Source: Fidelibacterota bacterium UBA7303
GTDB lineage: Bacteria > Fidelibacterota > Marinisomatia > Marinisomatales > UBA1611
Reading direction: 5' to 3'
Assembly (NCBI GenBank): GCA_002471805.1
Contig: DKQR01000087.1
Span: forward strand, 5,682 to 15,042
DNA: 9,361 nucleotides
Shown: piece by piece, positions 1-7,489 of the stretch
Position numbering within the stretch: position 1 is the first letter of the stretch
Layout: each line of letters opens with the position of its first letter
Notes under the pieces: generated by a model
What the model was told of the DNA's origin: nothing
The model's database searches: none
What the model saw: only the letters and a program-made list of their open reading frames with translations
Translations under genes and position numbers: made by a program

Positions 1-535
1 TAGGCGGATTTTCATTCATGGCTATTATTAAGTTTTCCAGGTCTGCCGGCTTAAATCGCTTGGTCCATTTCCGCAATATCCAACCCGGCATTGAATGCCA
101 TTTATTATTTCGGCTAAGCAGTTTCAGCCACCCGGGTTCGGATCGACTTAGTCTCAGCATCTTTCTTAGGACCGCATTTGTGAACCCGGCTGCTTTGCGG
201 TTCAATAAATTGTCCGTCAGATCAACGGCAGAATTCACTGCGGCATATTCCGGTATGGTCTCATCGAAAATAGTCTCAAAAACAGCAACACGTAAAATAC
301 AGCGCAGTCTTACATCCATTTGCTTTATTTTCCTGCCGGAAACATGTTCAATGATATGATCCAGCCTGCCCCGCAGTCTTGTAATATGGTTGGTTAGCGC
401 CGTTATTCTAAGTTTATTACTCGGTGGTAAGGATGAATCTGAAAAATAATGATTGCGAACAGAGTGAAGCCGCAGGTTTTTAGATTCAAATTGAAATAAG
501 ATCTCAACAGATGCGTAGCGATAATCCTGGACCAT
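1..535 (-). CDS. rsmB: RsmB, 16S rRNA (cytosine-967-C5) methyltransferase, N-terminal part (cut by left edge)
   Basis: Reading the minus strand from the ATG at 535-533 gives 178 open codons to the window edge. RsmB uses S-adenosylmethionine to methylate C967 of 16S rRNA. It has an N-terminal NusB-like RNA-binding domain followed by a Rossmann methyltransferase domain. The NusB-like part is visible: IPEYAAVNSAVDL at residues 94-106 and KAAGFTNAVLRKM at 114-126, both typical of this domain. PGWILRKW at 150-157 matches the usual linker (P-x-W-hydrophobic-x-x-W) leading to the catalytic domain. The SAM-binding motifs and catalytic cysteines lie outside the window. The ATG overlaps the fmt stop by one base (TAATG), so translation is probably coupled, and fmt-rsmB is a common bacterial gene order. 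I translated the stretch base by base and found no frameshift. Another NusB-type RNA methyltransferase is the only real alternative. Confidence 0.9.
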   Translation of the reverse strand, partial: MVQDYRYASVEILFQFESKNLRLHSVRNHYFSDSSLPPSNKLRITALTNHITRLRGRLDHIIEHVSGRKIKQMDVRLRCILRVAVFETIFDETIPEYAAVNSAVDLTDNLLNRKAAGFTNAVLRKMLRLSRSEPGWLKLLSRNNKWHSMPGWILRKWTKRFKPADLENLIIAMNENPP

Positions 536-1464
536 TATCCAAGCACATCACCTTCTTCTATGGGAAACCCGCGCAGAAAAAGTTCCATGGCCATCCTTTT
601 CTTCCCTTCCAGCTGAATCTCGATTAACGCAAGGGCCCCATCCCCGGTGGAAACCTGCAATTCATTTTTGGATTTAAACACCACAGTTCCCGGTCTGGAC
701 TTTACGGAAGTTTCCCGAATGGATGTTTTGTAAATACGAAGTTGCTTGCTGTTAATTATAGTTATCATGCCTGGATGTGGAGCCAGTCCTCTGACCCAGT
801 TGTGGATTTTTTCTGCGGGCCAGGACCAGTTTATAACAGTTATTTTTTTGGAAATTTTTGGTGCCCGGGAAGCCTGGGACGAATCCTGCATTTTTGCTAC
901 TGATTTTCCTGATTCCAGCTCATTTATTGTGTCAATGATCATACCGGCACCTGTTTCACATAATCTTGTTGACAGGGATAAATAATTATCATCTGCTAAA
1001 ATTGGGATTTCTTTTTGCTTCAAGATGGCGCCAGTATCCACTTTTGAAGCAATCTGGAAGATTGAAACTCCTGTCACCGGTTCACCATTCATTAATGCCC
1101 ATTGTATTGGTGCTGCTCCGCGATATCTGGGCAGTAAAGATGCGTGAAGATTAATGGCTCCGTACGGCGGAATTTTGATCACCGGGTCTGGAAGTATTTT
1201 ATAAGCCACTACTACAAAAATATCTGGATTTAATGCTTTTAATTTTGTGATAAAGGAATCACTGTTTGTGTCCTCCACAGGTATAACACTTAAATCATGT
1301 TCAACAGCATAGGAGCCCACTGCAGTATGGCGCAGCTGCTGACCGCGGCCCATTGGCTTTGGAGGGTTTGACACAACGGCCGCCAACTCATGAGTACTGG
1401 TGAGAATGGTTTTGAGTGTTGGGATCGCAAAAGCGGGATTGCCCATAAATACAATGCGCATCAT
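535..1464 (-). CDS. fmt: Methionyl-tRNA formyltransferase
   Basis: Transfers a formyl group from 10-formyltetrahydrofolate to Met-tRNA(fMet), making the cytoplasmic initiator tRNA for bacterial translation. The protein is 309 residues, the usual length for Fmt. The N-terminal formyltransferase domain opens with RIVFMGNPAFA (residues 3-13). The folate-binding signature NLHASLLPRYRGAAPI runs from 105 to 120 and contains catalytic N105 and H107; the catalytic Asp is D143 in KVDTGAIL. The GRGQQL loop (39-44) that helps recognise the acceptor stem is present. A C-terminal OB-like domain begins near residue 208, with RGLAPHPG at 225-232. Two ATGs stand in tandem at 1464 and 1461. The second is 6 bases from an AAAAGG ribosome site and fits the family start better, so 1461 may be the true start. 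The gene follows def after 30 bases and its stop overlaps rsmB. Def later removes the formyl group added here. Confidence 0.96.
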   Translation of the reverse strand: MMRIVFMGNPAFAIPTLKTILTSTHELAAVVSNPPKPMGRGQQLRHTAVGSYAVEHDLSVIPVEDTNSDSFITKLKALNPDIFVVVAYKILPDPVIKIPPYGAINLHASLLPRYRGAAPIQWALMNGEPVTGVSIFQIASKVDTGAILKQKEIPILADDNYLSLSTRLCETGAGMIIDTINELESGKSVAKMQDSSQASRAPKISKKITVINWSWPAEKIHNWVRGLAPHPGMITIINSKQLRIYKTSIRETSVKSRPGTVVFKSKNELQVSTGDGALALIEIQLEGKKRMAMELFLRGFPIEEGDVLG

Positions 1465-1467
1465 TGA

Positions 1468-1473
1468 CCTTTT
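1468..1473 (-). promoter_or_regulatory. Ribosome binding site of fmt (AAAAGG)
   Basis: The minus strand reads AAAAGGTCAATGATG. The purine run is 3 bases from the first ATG (1464) and 6 bases from the second (1461). The second spacing is closer to the usual optimum, which favours a protein beginning MRIVFMG. This is an inference from spacing only. Confidence 0.55.
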
Positions 1474-1494
1474 ATGGAGAAAATAGAGAAATAA

Positions 1495-2049
1495 TTACAG
1501 AACAAACCTCTTCGCACCACGGGTGCGGTAAGCGGACTGTTTTTTGGAGTTCGATTCAATATCCGTTAATTCTTGCTTATATTTCATTTTATCCAGTTGG
1601 CTGACACGGTCTATGATATAAATTCCCCTTAAATGGTCCATCTCGTGCTGGACAGCCCTGGAGAGTAATCCGGTATATTCATCTTCATGCCATATTTCAT
1701 CCGGGGTTTGATATTTCAGAGAGATTTGTTCCGGCCGAACTACATCCAGGGTGATGCCAGGAAAAGACAAACAGCCTTCTGGATAAATATTTTCATCTCC
1801 AGCCTTTGCAGTGATCTCAGGATTAATGAAAATATTTGGTTCATCAGCCTCCTCTGTATGGGTGATATCAATAATGAACAAACTCAAATTCAAGTTGACC
1901 TGGTTTGCCGCCAAGCCAATGCCTTCTGCCTCATACATGGTATCAAACATATCATCCAAAAGGTTTCCCAGTATCGAGAAATCCTTTACAGGTACGCATT
2001 TTTTACGAAGAATGGGGTCTCCGTAATGGACGATATCAAGTACAGCCAT
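1495..2049 (-). CDS. def: Peptide deformylase
   Basis: Metalloenzyme (usually Fe2+) that removes the N-formyl group from nascent proteins at the ribosome. The protein is 184 residues, within the normal range. All three catalytic motifs are intact: GIGLAANQ at 43-50, EGCLSFPG at 91-98 with metal ligand C93, and QHEMDH at 134-139 with metal ligands H135 and H139 and catalytic E136. The N-terminus (VLDIVHYGDPILRK) is typical and supports the start. The C-terminal tail after about residue 160 is basic (KK, RTRGAKR) and variable in the family. The ATG overlaps the yajC stop by one base (TGATG), suggesting translational coupling, and fmt follows after 30 bases. The def-fmt pairing is widespread and joins the enzymes that remove and add the formyl group. 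Nothing looks broken. Confidence 0.97.
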   Translation of the reverse strand: MAVLDIVHYGDPILRKKCVPVKDFSILGNLLDDMFDTMYEAEGIGLAANQVNLNLSLFIIDITHTEEADEPNIFINPEITAKAGDENIYPEGCLSFPGITLDVVRPEQISLKYQTPDEIWHEDEYTGLLSRAVQHEMDHLRGIYIIDRVSQLDKMKYKQELTDIESNSKKQSAYRTRGAKRFVL

Positions 2050-2384
2050 CAGGCAGGTTGTTCCAGATCCTCGTCTGTTACATGCTGGGCAAGACCAGCG
2101 ATTGCGGTCTTACTTAGATTGATGTTCGTATTTCTATCGACTTTTACTATGACCAGTTTCCCATTCTCTTTGAATCCCTGAATGGTGCCGTGGATGCCCC
2201 CCATGGTGATCACTTTGTCTCCTTTTTTAAGGTTATCCCTCATGGTTTGTTTCTCTTTTTGACGTTTTGTCTGGGGACGTATCATCAAGAAATAGATAAT
2301 GAACATGATCAGGATAAAGGGCAGAAATGTTATAATTCCACCTCCTGTCTGCCCGGGTTGTGCTGCTGCGTATAAGAAGTCCAC
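2049..2384 (-). CDS. yajC: Preprotein translocase subunit YajC
   Basis: Small single-span inner-membrane protein that associates with SecDF and the SecYEG translocon and assists protein export and membrane insertion. It has 111 residues, the usual size. A short Ala/Gly-rich N-terminus (AAAQPGQTGGG) is followed by one membrane helix at about 17-35. The family hallmark FLMIRPQTKRQ (32-42) comes right after the helix. The cytoplasmic domain contains KKGDKVITMGGIHGTI (53-68), also diagnostic. The start is GTG rather than ATG, supported by an AAAGGA ribosome site 6 bases upstream. In many bacteria yajC sits beside tgt or secDF; here it precedes def-fmt-rsmB and follows a histidine kinase. No secD or secF is visible in the window. 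It starts 50 bases after the kinase gene and overlaps def by one base. Confidence 0.95.
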   Translation of the reverse strand: MDFLYAAAQPGQTGGGIITFLPFILIMFIIYFLMIRPQTKRQKEKQTMRDNLKKGDKVITMGGIHGTIQGFKENGKLVIVKVDRNTNINLSKTAIAGLAQHVTDEDLEQPA

Positions 2385-2390
2385 TAATTT

Positions 2391-2396
2391 TCCTTT
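2391..2396 (-). promoter_or_regulatory. Ribosome binding site of yajC (AAAGGA)
   Basis: Minus-strand AAAGGA lies 6 bases before the GTG at 2384. It is the clearest Shine-Dalgarno sequence in the window and decides the unusual GTG start: no ATG in this frame gives a full-length YajC with its membrane helix. A self-sufficient ribosome site here fits the 50-base gap, where coupling to the upstream kinase would be weak. Confidence 0.7.
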
Positions 2397-2434
2397 ATAA
2401 TTTGAAGCGGAAGTTATCCAGTAGAAAATCGATA

Positions 2435-3598
2435 TTAAAGACTGATTTCGAAGGTTGTACCTTCATTCCGGATTGAATCACGGATCTGCAATTTCCCCTT
2501 ATGGATATCCTGTACAATGCGCATGGACAGGGAAAGTCCAAGTCCCCATCCGGACTTTTTGGTGCTGAACCCGGGACGAAAGACATTTTTCCAGTCTTTC
2601 TTGGGTATGCCCCGACCATTATCCTTAATTTGGATTTTCACACCGATTTCATCTTCTTTTAATGAAATAGTGATCTTGCCGTCGCTACGATCTATAGCAT
2701 CAATACCATTGCGAATAATATTTTCGATTGACCATGCCAGGAGTGAACCATTGGCGGTAATCATAATTCCGGGGTGAATATCATTTACCAGCTCAACTTT
2801 TTTACCAAGGGTTGGCAGGCGCCTGTTTAAATAATCCACAACACGCGTAACTCTCTCAGACAGATCAAAATTTTCCATTTCCGGCTCAGAGCCCATTTTG
2901 CTGAAGCGGCGGCCGATCTGTTCCAGCCTTTTGAGGTCTGCTTCCATTTCCGGGATTAATTCAAGAGTTTTTTCCGGGTGCTCCTTCAGCCAGTCCACCC
3001 AGCCCAGCAGGGCCGAGACCGGGGTTCCTAATTGATGGGCAGTCTCCCGGGCCATACCCACCCAGATATGGCGTTTTTCATTGTTACGGATAAAGGTGAA
3101 TCCAGTGAAACCCAGGAAGATGAATACAGCAATTGCGGTCAATTCAATGTAGGTCCACCACTGGAGTTTATGGACCAGGGTTGAATCACCATAGTGTAAA
3201 TAGCCAAAGGTAAGTGCGCTGATAGTCTCATCTTTATAAATCAGGGGAATCGGTTCATTCACCTTATCCATGGTGGACATAAACTTAGTTCGCTGGGTGC
3301 TGTCCCGGATGGATTCCGGCAGATTCTTCCACATCTGCGGCACGTGCTGCGGGTCGGTCTGGATAACAGGGAATTGAACTTTTCTGATAATATTATCGAA
3401 TACAAAATCAAGATTGGTATCATTTTCATCCTGCACCGTGTTGGCGATTATTTCTGCATAAAGGCGAACAATTTCGCGATTGTCCTCTCTCAATTCGTCG
3501 ATCAGGTGGCGGGTATAGGTCAAAAGCCCGATGATAAGAATAATGCCCAGAATAAAAAGTCCGGATTTGATGTTTCCCGTATGTCGATATAAATTCAT
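2435..3598 (-). CDS. Membrane sensor histidine kinase with ETAHQLGTP H-box
   Basis: Predicted two-component sensor that autophosphorylates on histidine and would pass the phosphate to an unseen response regulator. From the ATG at 3598 it has 387 residues. Membrane helices lie at about 13-29 and 149-170, bracketing a loop of roughly 120 residues that topology places outside the cytoplasm. The loop holds a PAS-like stretch (FPVIQTDPQHVPQMWKN, 76-92). The H-box GMARETAHQLGTPVSAL (181-197) carries H188 only 18 residues after helix 2, leaving no room for a HAMP domain. The ATPase domain has the N-box ENIIRNGIDAI (292-302), G1 DNGRGIP (326-332), F-box VFRPGF (339-344) and G2 GWGLGLSL (350-357). The frame stays open to an ATG at 3700, but the 3598 start forms a 4-base ATGA overlap with yfhO and puts helix 1 near the N-terminus. 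No receiver-domain gene is present. The ligand is unknown. Confidence 0.9.
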   Translation of the reverse strand: MNLYRHTGNIKSGLFILGIILIIGLLTYTRHLIDELREDNREIVRLYAEIIANTVQDENDTNLDFVFDNIIRKVQFPVIQTDPQHVPQMWKNLPESIRDSTQRTKFMSTMDKVNEPIPLIYKDETISALTFGYLHYGDSTLVHKLQWWTYIELTAIAVFIFLGFTGFTFIRNNEKRHIWVGMARETAHQLGTPVSALLGWVDWLKEHPEKTLELIPEMEADLKRLEQIGRRFSKMGSEPEMENFDLSERVTRVVDYLNRRLPTLGKKVELVNDIHPGIMITANGSLLAWSIENIIRNGIDAIDRSDGKITISLKEDEIGVKIQIKDNGRGIPKKDWKNVFRPGFSTKKSGWGLGLSLSMRIVQDIHKGKLQIRDSIRNEGTTFEISL

Positions 3599-5970
3599 TT
3601 GTGATCTGGCTGCTTCATTGCTTCTCTCCAAAAGAGGAACCCGAGCCCAAATAGAACAGCAAAGAATGTAGCCTTGGATAAGATACGGGTACTTATCCAC
3701 AATTTTGTGTCATATTCAAACACAACTTTAGATTGACCCGCTGGAACCCGTACCGACCTTAAAACATGATTGGTCTGGTAAATAGTTGTTTCTTCATCAT
3801 TGACAAATGCCTTCCATCCCGGTTTATAATAAATCTCAGATAAAACCAGAAGTCCACCCGTTTCAGATTGGGACGTAAGTTCAATTCTGTTTGCTGTTTT
3901 TGATGTTACCGTCACTTGTCCATTCCCGTTTTCAGGGATCGCTTCATCATTATAATTCATTACTACGGCAGACCGGGACGGATCAAATCCATTCAACAGG
4001 GTTTCCATTAAAGATTCTTTTTGGGTTGGGACAGATTTGACATCACTGATGATCCAAGCCCTTGGCAGCACTTTTGTATTTTTAAAAATTCCCGGCACAT
4101 CCTTTACGGGAATAAAATCAGGATTATTAATCTTTTTTTGAGTTAGAACATATTTAACATTCAGCATATTTAAAATTTGGGGACGTCTGAATCCTTGCGC
4201 ATCCATGAGATCTTGGTAATTCCGTAGTTTTACCGGTCGATAGCCGCCAATGCTGGAAAGGCCAAAATACCCGTACCAGTTTGTATTAAGTCCATCTGCT
4301 GGGAAAATCCTGAAAAGATTTTCATCGGCCGTCAAAAAATTAGTTACTGCATTAGGTTGAAATTGTTTGTTAATGCTCTTAGAGTCTTTCAAATTCATAA
4401 ATTCATTATTCACTACCCAAAGGTCACATATAGTAAGAATAATTATTGCCCAGCCTGCAATTAACGGAGTAATCTTTCGTTTAATGCCCAACCAGATCGC
4501 TACAAATCCACACCCTGAGACAAATAGAGCAAGCAGAATTCCTTTTTCAAATAATTCCTGTCTGATAGCTTGAATCTGTGCTAATAGTCTGGGATTATAT
4601 TGTGTAGTCTCACCAGGCCTGATAAATGTTAGAATTGAATTTCCAAACATCATGTAAAAAATTGTTAGCCCGATAAAACTGCCAAATACAATTATAACAC
4701 GCTTGATAATTTTCTGGTCGATTTTTTTGCCCTTCATCAATTCTAAGATATTATCTAGCCCAGTTGCTGCTAGAAGTCCAAAAGTGAAGGGCAAAAAAGC
4801 ATAAATCATGGAAGGAACACGGAATTTTGAGAAAAATGGTGCCCAGTAAAATAAAGGTGAAAAGAGAACCGGAAAGTGACGACCAAAACCCACAAGTAGA
4901 ATTAGAGTTGAAGAAACCCACAGAAAGATTTGAAAATTATCAGGTTTCTTTACCAGTGATCCTAAAATAGCTAGTAAAAATACTAGAATTCCAAAATAAT
5001 GCGTTGACTGGGTGAACTGCATACCACCCCAATAAGCTGTACTTTTAATATCCCGGGATGGATAATTCTGCATACCGTAATAGTATGGATAAATGAAAGA
5101 AATAGTTTCATAAGGCTCGAAAGACCACTGCGTCGCATAATCCCATTTGACCCCTGTTTGAGTTTGAGCAGTTTTGTCCAAGACAGATGGAGCACCACGA
5201 TCCGAGTGTTGCTGAAATTCAAAAACAGATGCATAAGGATCAGAGACAATGACCAGTGCCAGTATTAAGCCAGCCATCATAAAAAGGGTTGATTTTACAA
5301 AGGCGGCTTTGGGTTCTTTGTTAGTGATCCTGTCAGCGATATGGTTCCATATCCAGAAAAATACTATAACCATCCATGAATAATAAACCATTTGAGGATG
5401 GTTAGACCATAACTGGAGAGCTGCAGCAAGTGCTAATGCTAAAATATTAAATACTTTCTGTTCGTAAAATAAATTGTAAACGGCCAGTAAAATCCACGGG
5501 AAATAAGCCAGTGAAATTATTTTGTTTCCATGACTCGCATTTATTAAACCGAATTGGTATGGGGTTATTGCATAAACAAGGCCACCGAATAATGCGGCTA
5601 ATTCTCCAGTTTTTAATTTTTTTAGAAGAAAGTATACACCTAAACCGGCGATAACAAAAAGAATCCAGTATGTAAATCCTTTATTAAAAAGTTTTAATAT
5701 TGTTGTATTTAGGGGGCCGTAATTTGATACGATGTAACTGCCCAGTGTGGGCATTCCACTAAATAAAATAGAACTCCAGGCTGGTATTTCATTATGCTCA
5801 GTTTTATAATTCGAGTTCCACTGATTAATGGGTTCACGAGCCACCGAATCACCTGATGGAGTTATTTGACCTAAAAATATCATTTTGTACAACATCAGTG
5901 CTACTGCCACCAAAAGAATGGATATACTGAAATTTTTTGAACTGGTTAATTTTTCCACAAAGAATCTCAT
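3595..5970 (-). CDS. YfhO-family membrane protein (putative GT-C fold glycosyltransferase)
   Basis: Large integral membrane protein of 791 residues matching the YfhO family. In Bacillus and Listeria, YfhO-type proteins are implicated in glycosylating teichoic acids using lipid-linked sugars; in FCB bacteria the substrate is generally unknown. After helix 1 (about 14-34) comes a polar loop with SGDSVAREP (39-47), where GT-C enzymes usually place a catalytic acid; D41 is the candidate. Conserved-looking stretches include NASHGNKI (144-151) and WSNHPQMVYY (188-197). Many further helices follow to about 520. A soluble, probably extracytoplasmic region spans about 525-755 and ends in a beta-type segment with SEIYYKPGWKAFV (711-723) and RVPAGQSKVVFEYD (741-754), hallmarks of the family. 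A last helix lies near 765-781. The ATG directly follows the flippase stop with no gap, and the stop overlaps the kinase start. This ties it to the glycan locus; the glycosyltransferase role is inferred. Confidence 0.85.
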   Translation of the reverse strand: MRFFVEKLTSSKNFSISILLVAVALMLYKMIFLGQITPSGDSVAREPINQWNSNYKTEHNEIPAWSSILFSGMPTLGSYIVSNYGPLNTTILKLFNKGFTYWILFVIAGLGVYFLLKKLKTGELAALFGGLVYAITPYQFGLINASHGNKIISLAYFPWILLAVYNLFYEQKVFNILALALAAALQLWSNHPQMVYYSWMVIVFFWIWNHIADRITNKEPKAAFVKSTLFMMAGLILALVIVSDPYASVFEFQQHSDRGAPSVLDKTAQTQTGVKWDYATQWSFEPYETISFIYPYYYGMQNYPSRDIKSTAYWGGMQFTQSTHYFGILVFLLAILGSLVKKPDNFQIFLWVSSTLILLVGFGRHFPVLFSPLFYWAPFFSKFRVPSMIYAFLPFTFGLLAATGLDNILELMKGKKIDQKIIKRVIIVFGSFIGLTIFYMMFGNSILTFIRPGETTQYNPRLLAQIQAIRQELFEKGILLALFVSGCGFVAIWLGIKRKITPLIAGWAIIILTICDLWVVNNEFMNLKDSKSINKQFQPNAVTNFLTADENLFRIFPADGLNTNWYGYFGLSSIGGYRPVKLRNYQDLMDAQGFRRPQILNMLNVKYVLTQKKINNPDFIPVKDVPGIFKNTKVLPRAWIISDVKSVPTQKESLMETLLNGFDPSRSAVVMNYNDEAIPENGNGQVTVTSKTANRIELTSQSETGGLLVLSEIYYKPGWKAFVNDEETTIYQTNHVLRSVRVPAGQSKVVFEYDTKLWISTRILSKATFFAVLFGLGFLFWREAMKQPDHK

Positions 5971-7452
5971 CTAATTGGAATTTTTAATAGCTAAGCGGGA
6001 CATTATTTTATCCATTAATTCAATCAGACCTCTGATTTCTTTTTGACTGATCAATCCTGTTAATCGTAGAGCTAAAATGTAACCGATAAAAATAATAGAC
6101 TTGAGTGTCCAGTTCGGCAGGAAATTGCTGCTGATAATATATTCGTGGATAAGTATGAATATTACCATGCAAAGCATTACACCTGATATTTTTGGCCAGC
6201 CCCAGTTAACTTTGATAATTGTTTGTGAAGCCATCAGAATTGTTACTGATAATACAATATAAGACAATAATGTTGTGACAACGGCTCCCCATATTCCAAA
6301 ACTGCCGATCAGCCAATTATTCAAAAGCAAGTTAATAATAATGGTCATGATAGAAGCATAACCAAGGAATGATGTTTTGTCCTTTATCGCTGACCCCGAC
6401 ATGAAAAAATGACGATAACCATTGATTAAGTAGGCGGCGGCCACCATGGGAATGTACTTTGCACCGGTCAGGTAGTCAGCAGTGGTCAAAGCTAAGAGTA
6501 ATTGTTCACGAAAAATCGCTATCAGGATGAAAACCAAAGATGCTATAATTGTATAGTAATAGGCAAAATCACGGTAATATCGGGTCGACTTGGTATCGGT
6601 CCCCAATTTGTACATCATTGGCAGCCAGGCCAGTTGCATGGGAGTGACGAGTAAAATATTTATCAGCATCCCAAATTTAAATGCAATTGAGAATATCGCC
6701 ACTTCATCGAGGGTTAAAAAATGGTTGATGAATAATCGGTTTGCCGTATTTAGGATTGGTGTTACCAGAGCCAGCAATATGAAATAAAAACCGTATCGCT
6801 GGAGTTTTAAATAAACGGAGGGAGAAATAGTAGAGCGGTATTTAATAAATACATATAAGATTGAGTATAAGAAGCCCAAACCATTTACAATTAGTTTAGC
6901 ATACACTATTCCAAGAACTCTTAGATCCAGGACGATGACAAAATACAGCGAAAAGGATACAATCAGAAAAAACCGGGCGGTTGAATAAATGCTGAACTGA
7001 AGACTGTGATCAAAATAACGCCATAGACTGAGTACGAAATTTGAAGCGGCCACCAGCAGACTGTTCACGATTATTAATATGACTAGATTTAAGTATTCCG
7101 GCGGTATATTGAGAAACCGTGTGATTAGATCACTAAAAATAATCAGTACGGCAACGATTAAAATATTAATAGCCAGCCTGCCGATGTAAGCACTGAAAAT
7201 AATTGTTCTGTCGTTTTCTTCAGTGTCCCGTCCCAAGTACCGCCAGACTGCATTACCAACGCCCATCATCAGTATTGTTGTCAGAAATAATTCAAGCATT
7301 TCCAGCAAAGCCAGAAGTCCAACTTCCATTACCAATAGGTATCTAGTAGTTACTGGAATCAGGACAACTGTAATGATCTTATTGGCTATGTTGCCCAAGC
7401 CATAAATAACAAAATTTTTTATGAAAGCTTTGGTTTTGTCCCGGATACTCAT
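5971..7452 (-). CDS. Polysaccharide/lipid-linked oligosaccharide flippase (Wzx-like, MOP superfamily)
   Basis: Polytopic membrane protein of 493 residues resembling PST/Wzx exporters, which move undecaprenyl-linked oligosaccharide repeat units across the inner membrane. About 12-14 hydrophobic helices can be counted, starting at 13-37 and ending near 450-468. The N-terminal pattern (FVIYGLGNIANKIITVVLIP, 14-33, then TTRYL) is typical: a G-rich first helix, then a proline and a T-R-Y-L turn. Charged residues such as R71, R160, R239 and K259 fall in or beside helices, as in this family. A short polar C-terminal tail follows. It sits 37 bases after the second sulfotransferase and directly abuts yfhO. 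The start has no strong Shine-Dalgarno; AGGA lies about 20 bases upstream, so initiation strength is uncertain. Specific substrate cannot be read from sequence. A teichuronic or O-antigen type transporter is equally possible. Confidence 0.88.
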   Translation of the reverse strand: MSIRDKTKAFIKNFVIYGLGNIANKIITVVLIPVTTRYLLVMEVGLLALLEMLELFLTTILMMGVGNAVWRYLGRDTEENDRTIIFSAYIGRLAINILIVAVLIIFSDLITRFLNIPPEYLNLVILIIVNSLLVAASNFVLSLWRYFDHSLQFSIYSTARFFLIVSFSLYFVIVLDLRVLGIVYAKLIVNGLGFLYSILYVFIKYRSTISPSVYLKLQRYGFYFILLALVTPILNTANRLFINHFLTLDEVAIFSIAFKFGMLINILLVTPMQLAWLPMMYKLGTDTKSTRYYRDFAYYYTIIASLVFILIAIFREQLLLALTTADYLTGAKYIPMVAAAYLINGYRHFFMSGSAIKDKTSFLGYASIMTIIINLLLNNWLIGSFGIWGAVVTTLLSYIVLSVTILMASQTIIKVNWGWPKISGVMLCMVIFILIHEYIISSNFLPNWTLKSIIFIGYILALRLTGLISQKEIRGLIELMDKIMSRLAIKNSN

Positions 7453-7489
7453 ATTGTTTTTATTGCAGCCGTTCCTGACCTTCTAGTGA

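Noticed and set aside
18..359. Plus-strand open frame of 113 codons
   Set aside because: It lies antisense to the well-supported rsmB NusB-like domain, has no recognisable motif, and is a shadow frame.
1687..2181. Plus-strand open frame of 164 codons
   Set aside because: It is entirely antisense to def and yajC, both of which have intact diagnostic motifs.
2385..2434. Possible promoter or terminator in the 50-base gap before yajC
   Set aside because: I see no stem followed by a T-run and no convincing -35/-10 pair. Only the ribosome binding site can be supported.
2395..2619. Minus-strand open frame of 74 codons overlapping the kinase 3' end
   Set aside because: It is out of frame with the kinase ATPase domain, has no recognisable motif, and its sequence is explained by the G-box coding region.
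3599..3700. N-terminal extension of the histidine kinase to an upstream ATG at 3700
   Set aside because: It would overlap yfhO by over 100 bases and add 34 residues before the first membrane helix. The ATG at 3598 gives a standard ATGA overlap.
7453..7489. Possible terminator between the second sulfotransferase and the flippase
   Set aside because: The 37 bases show no GC-rich hairpin with a T-tract, so read-through is the simpler view.
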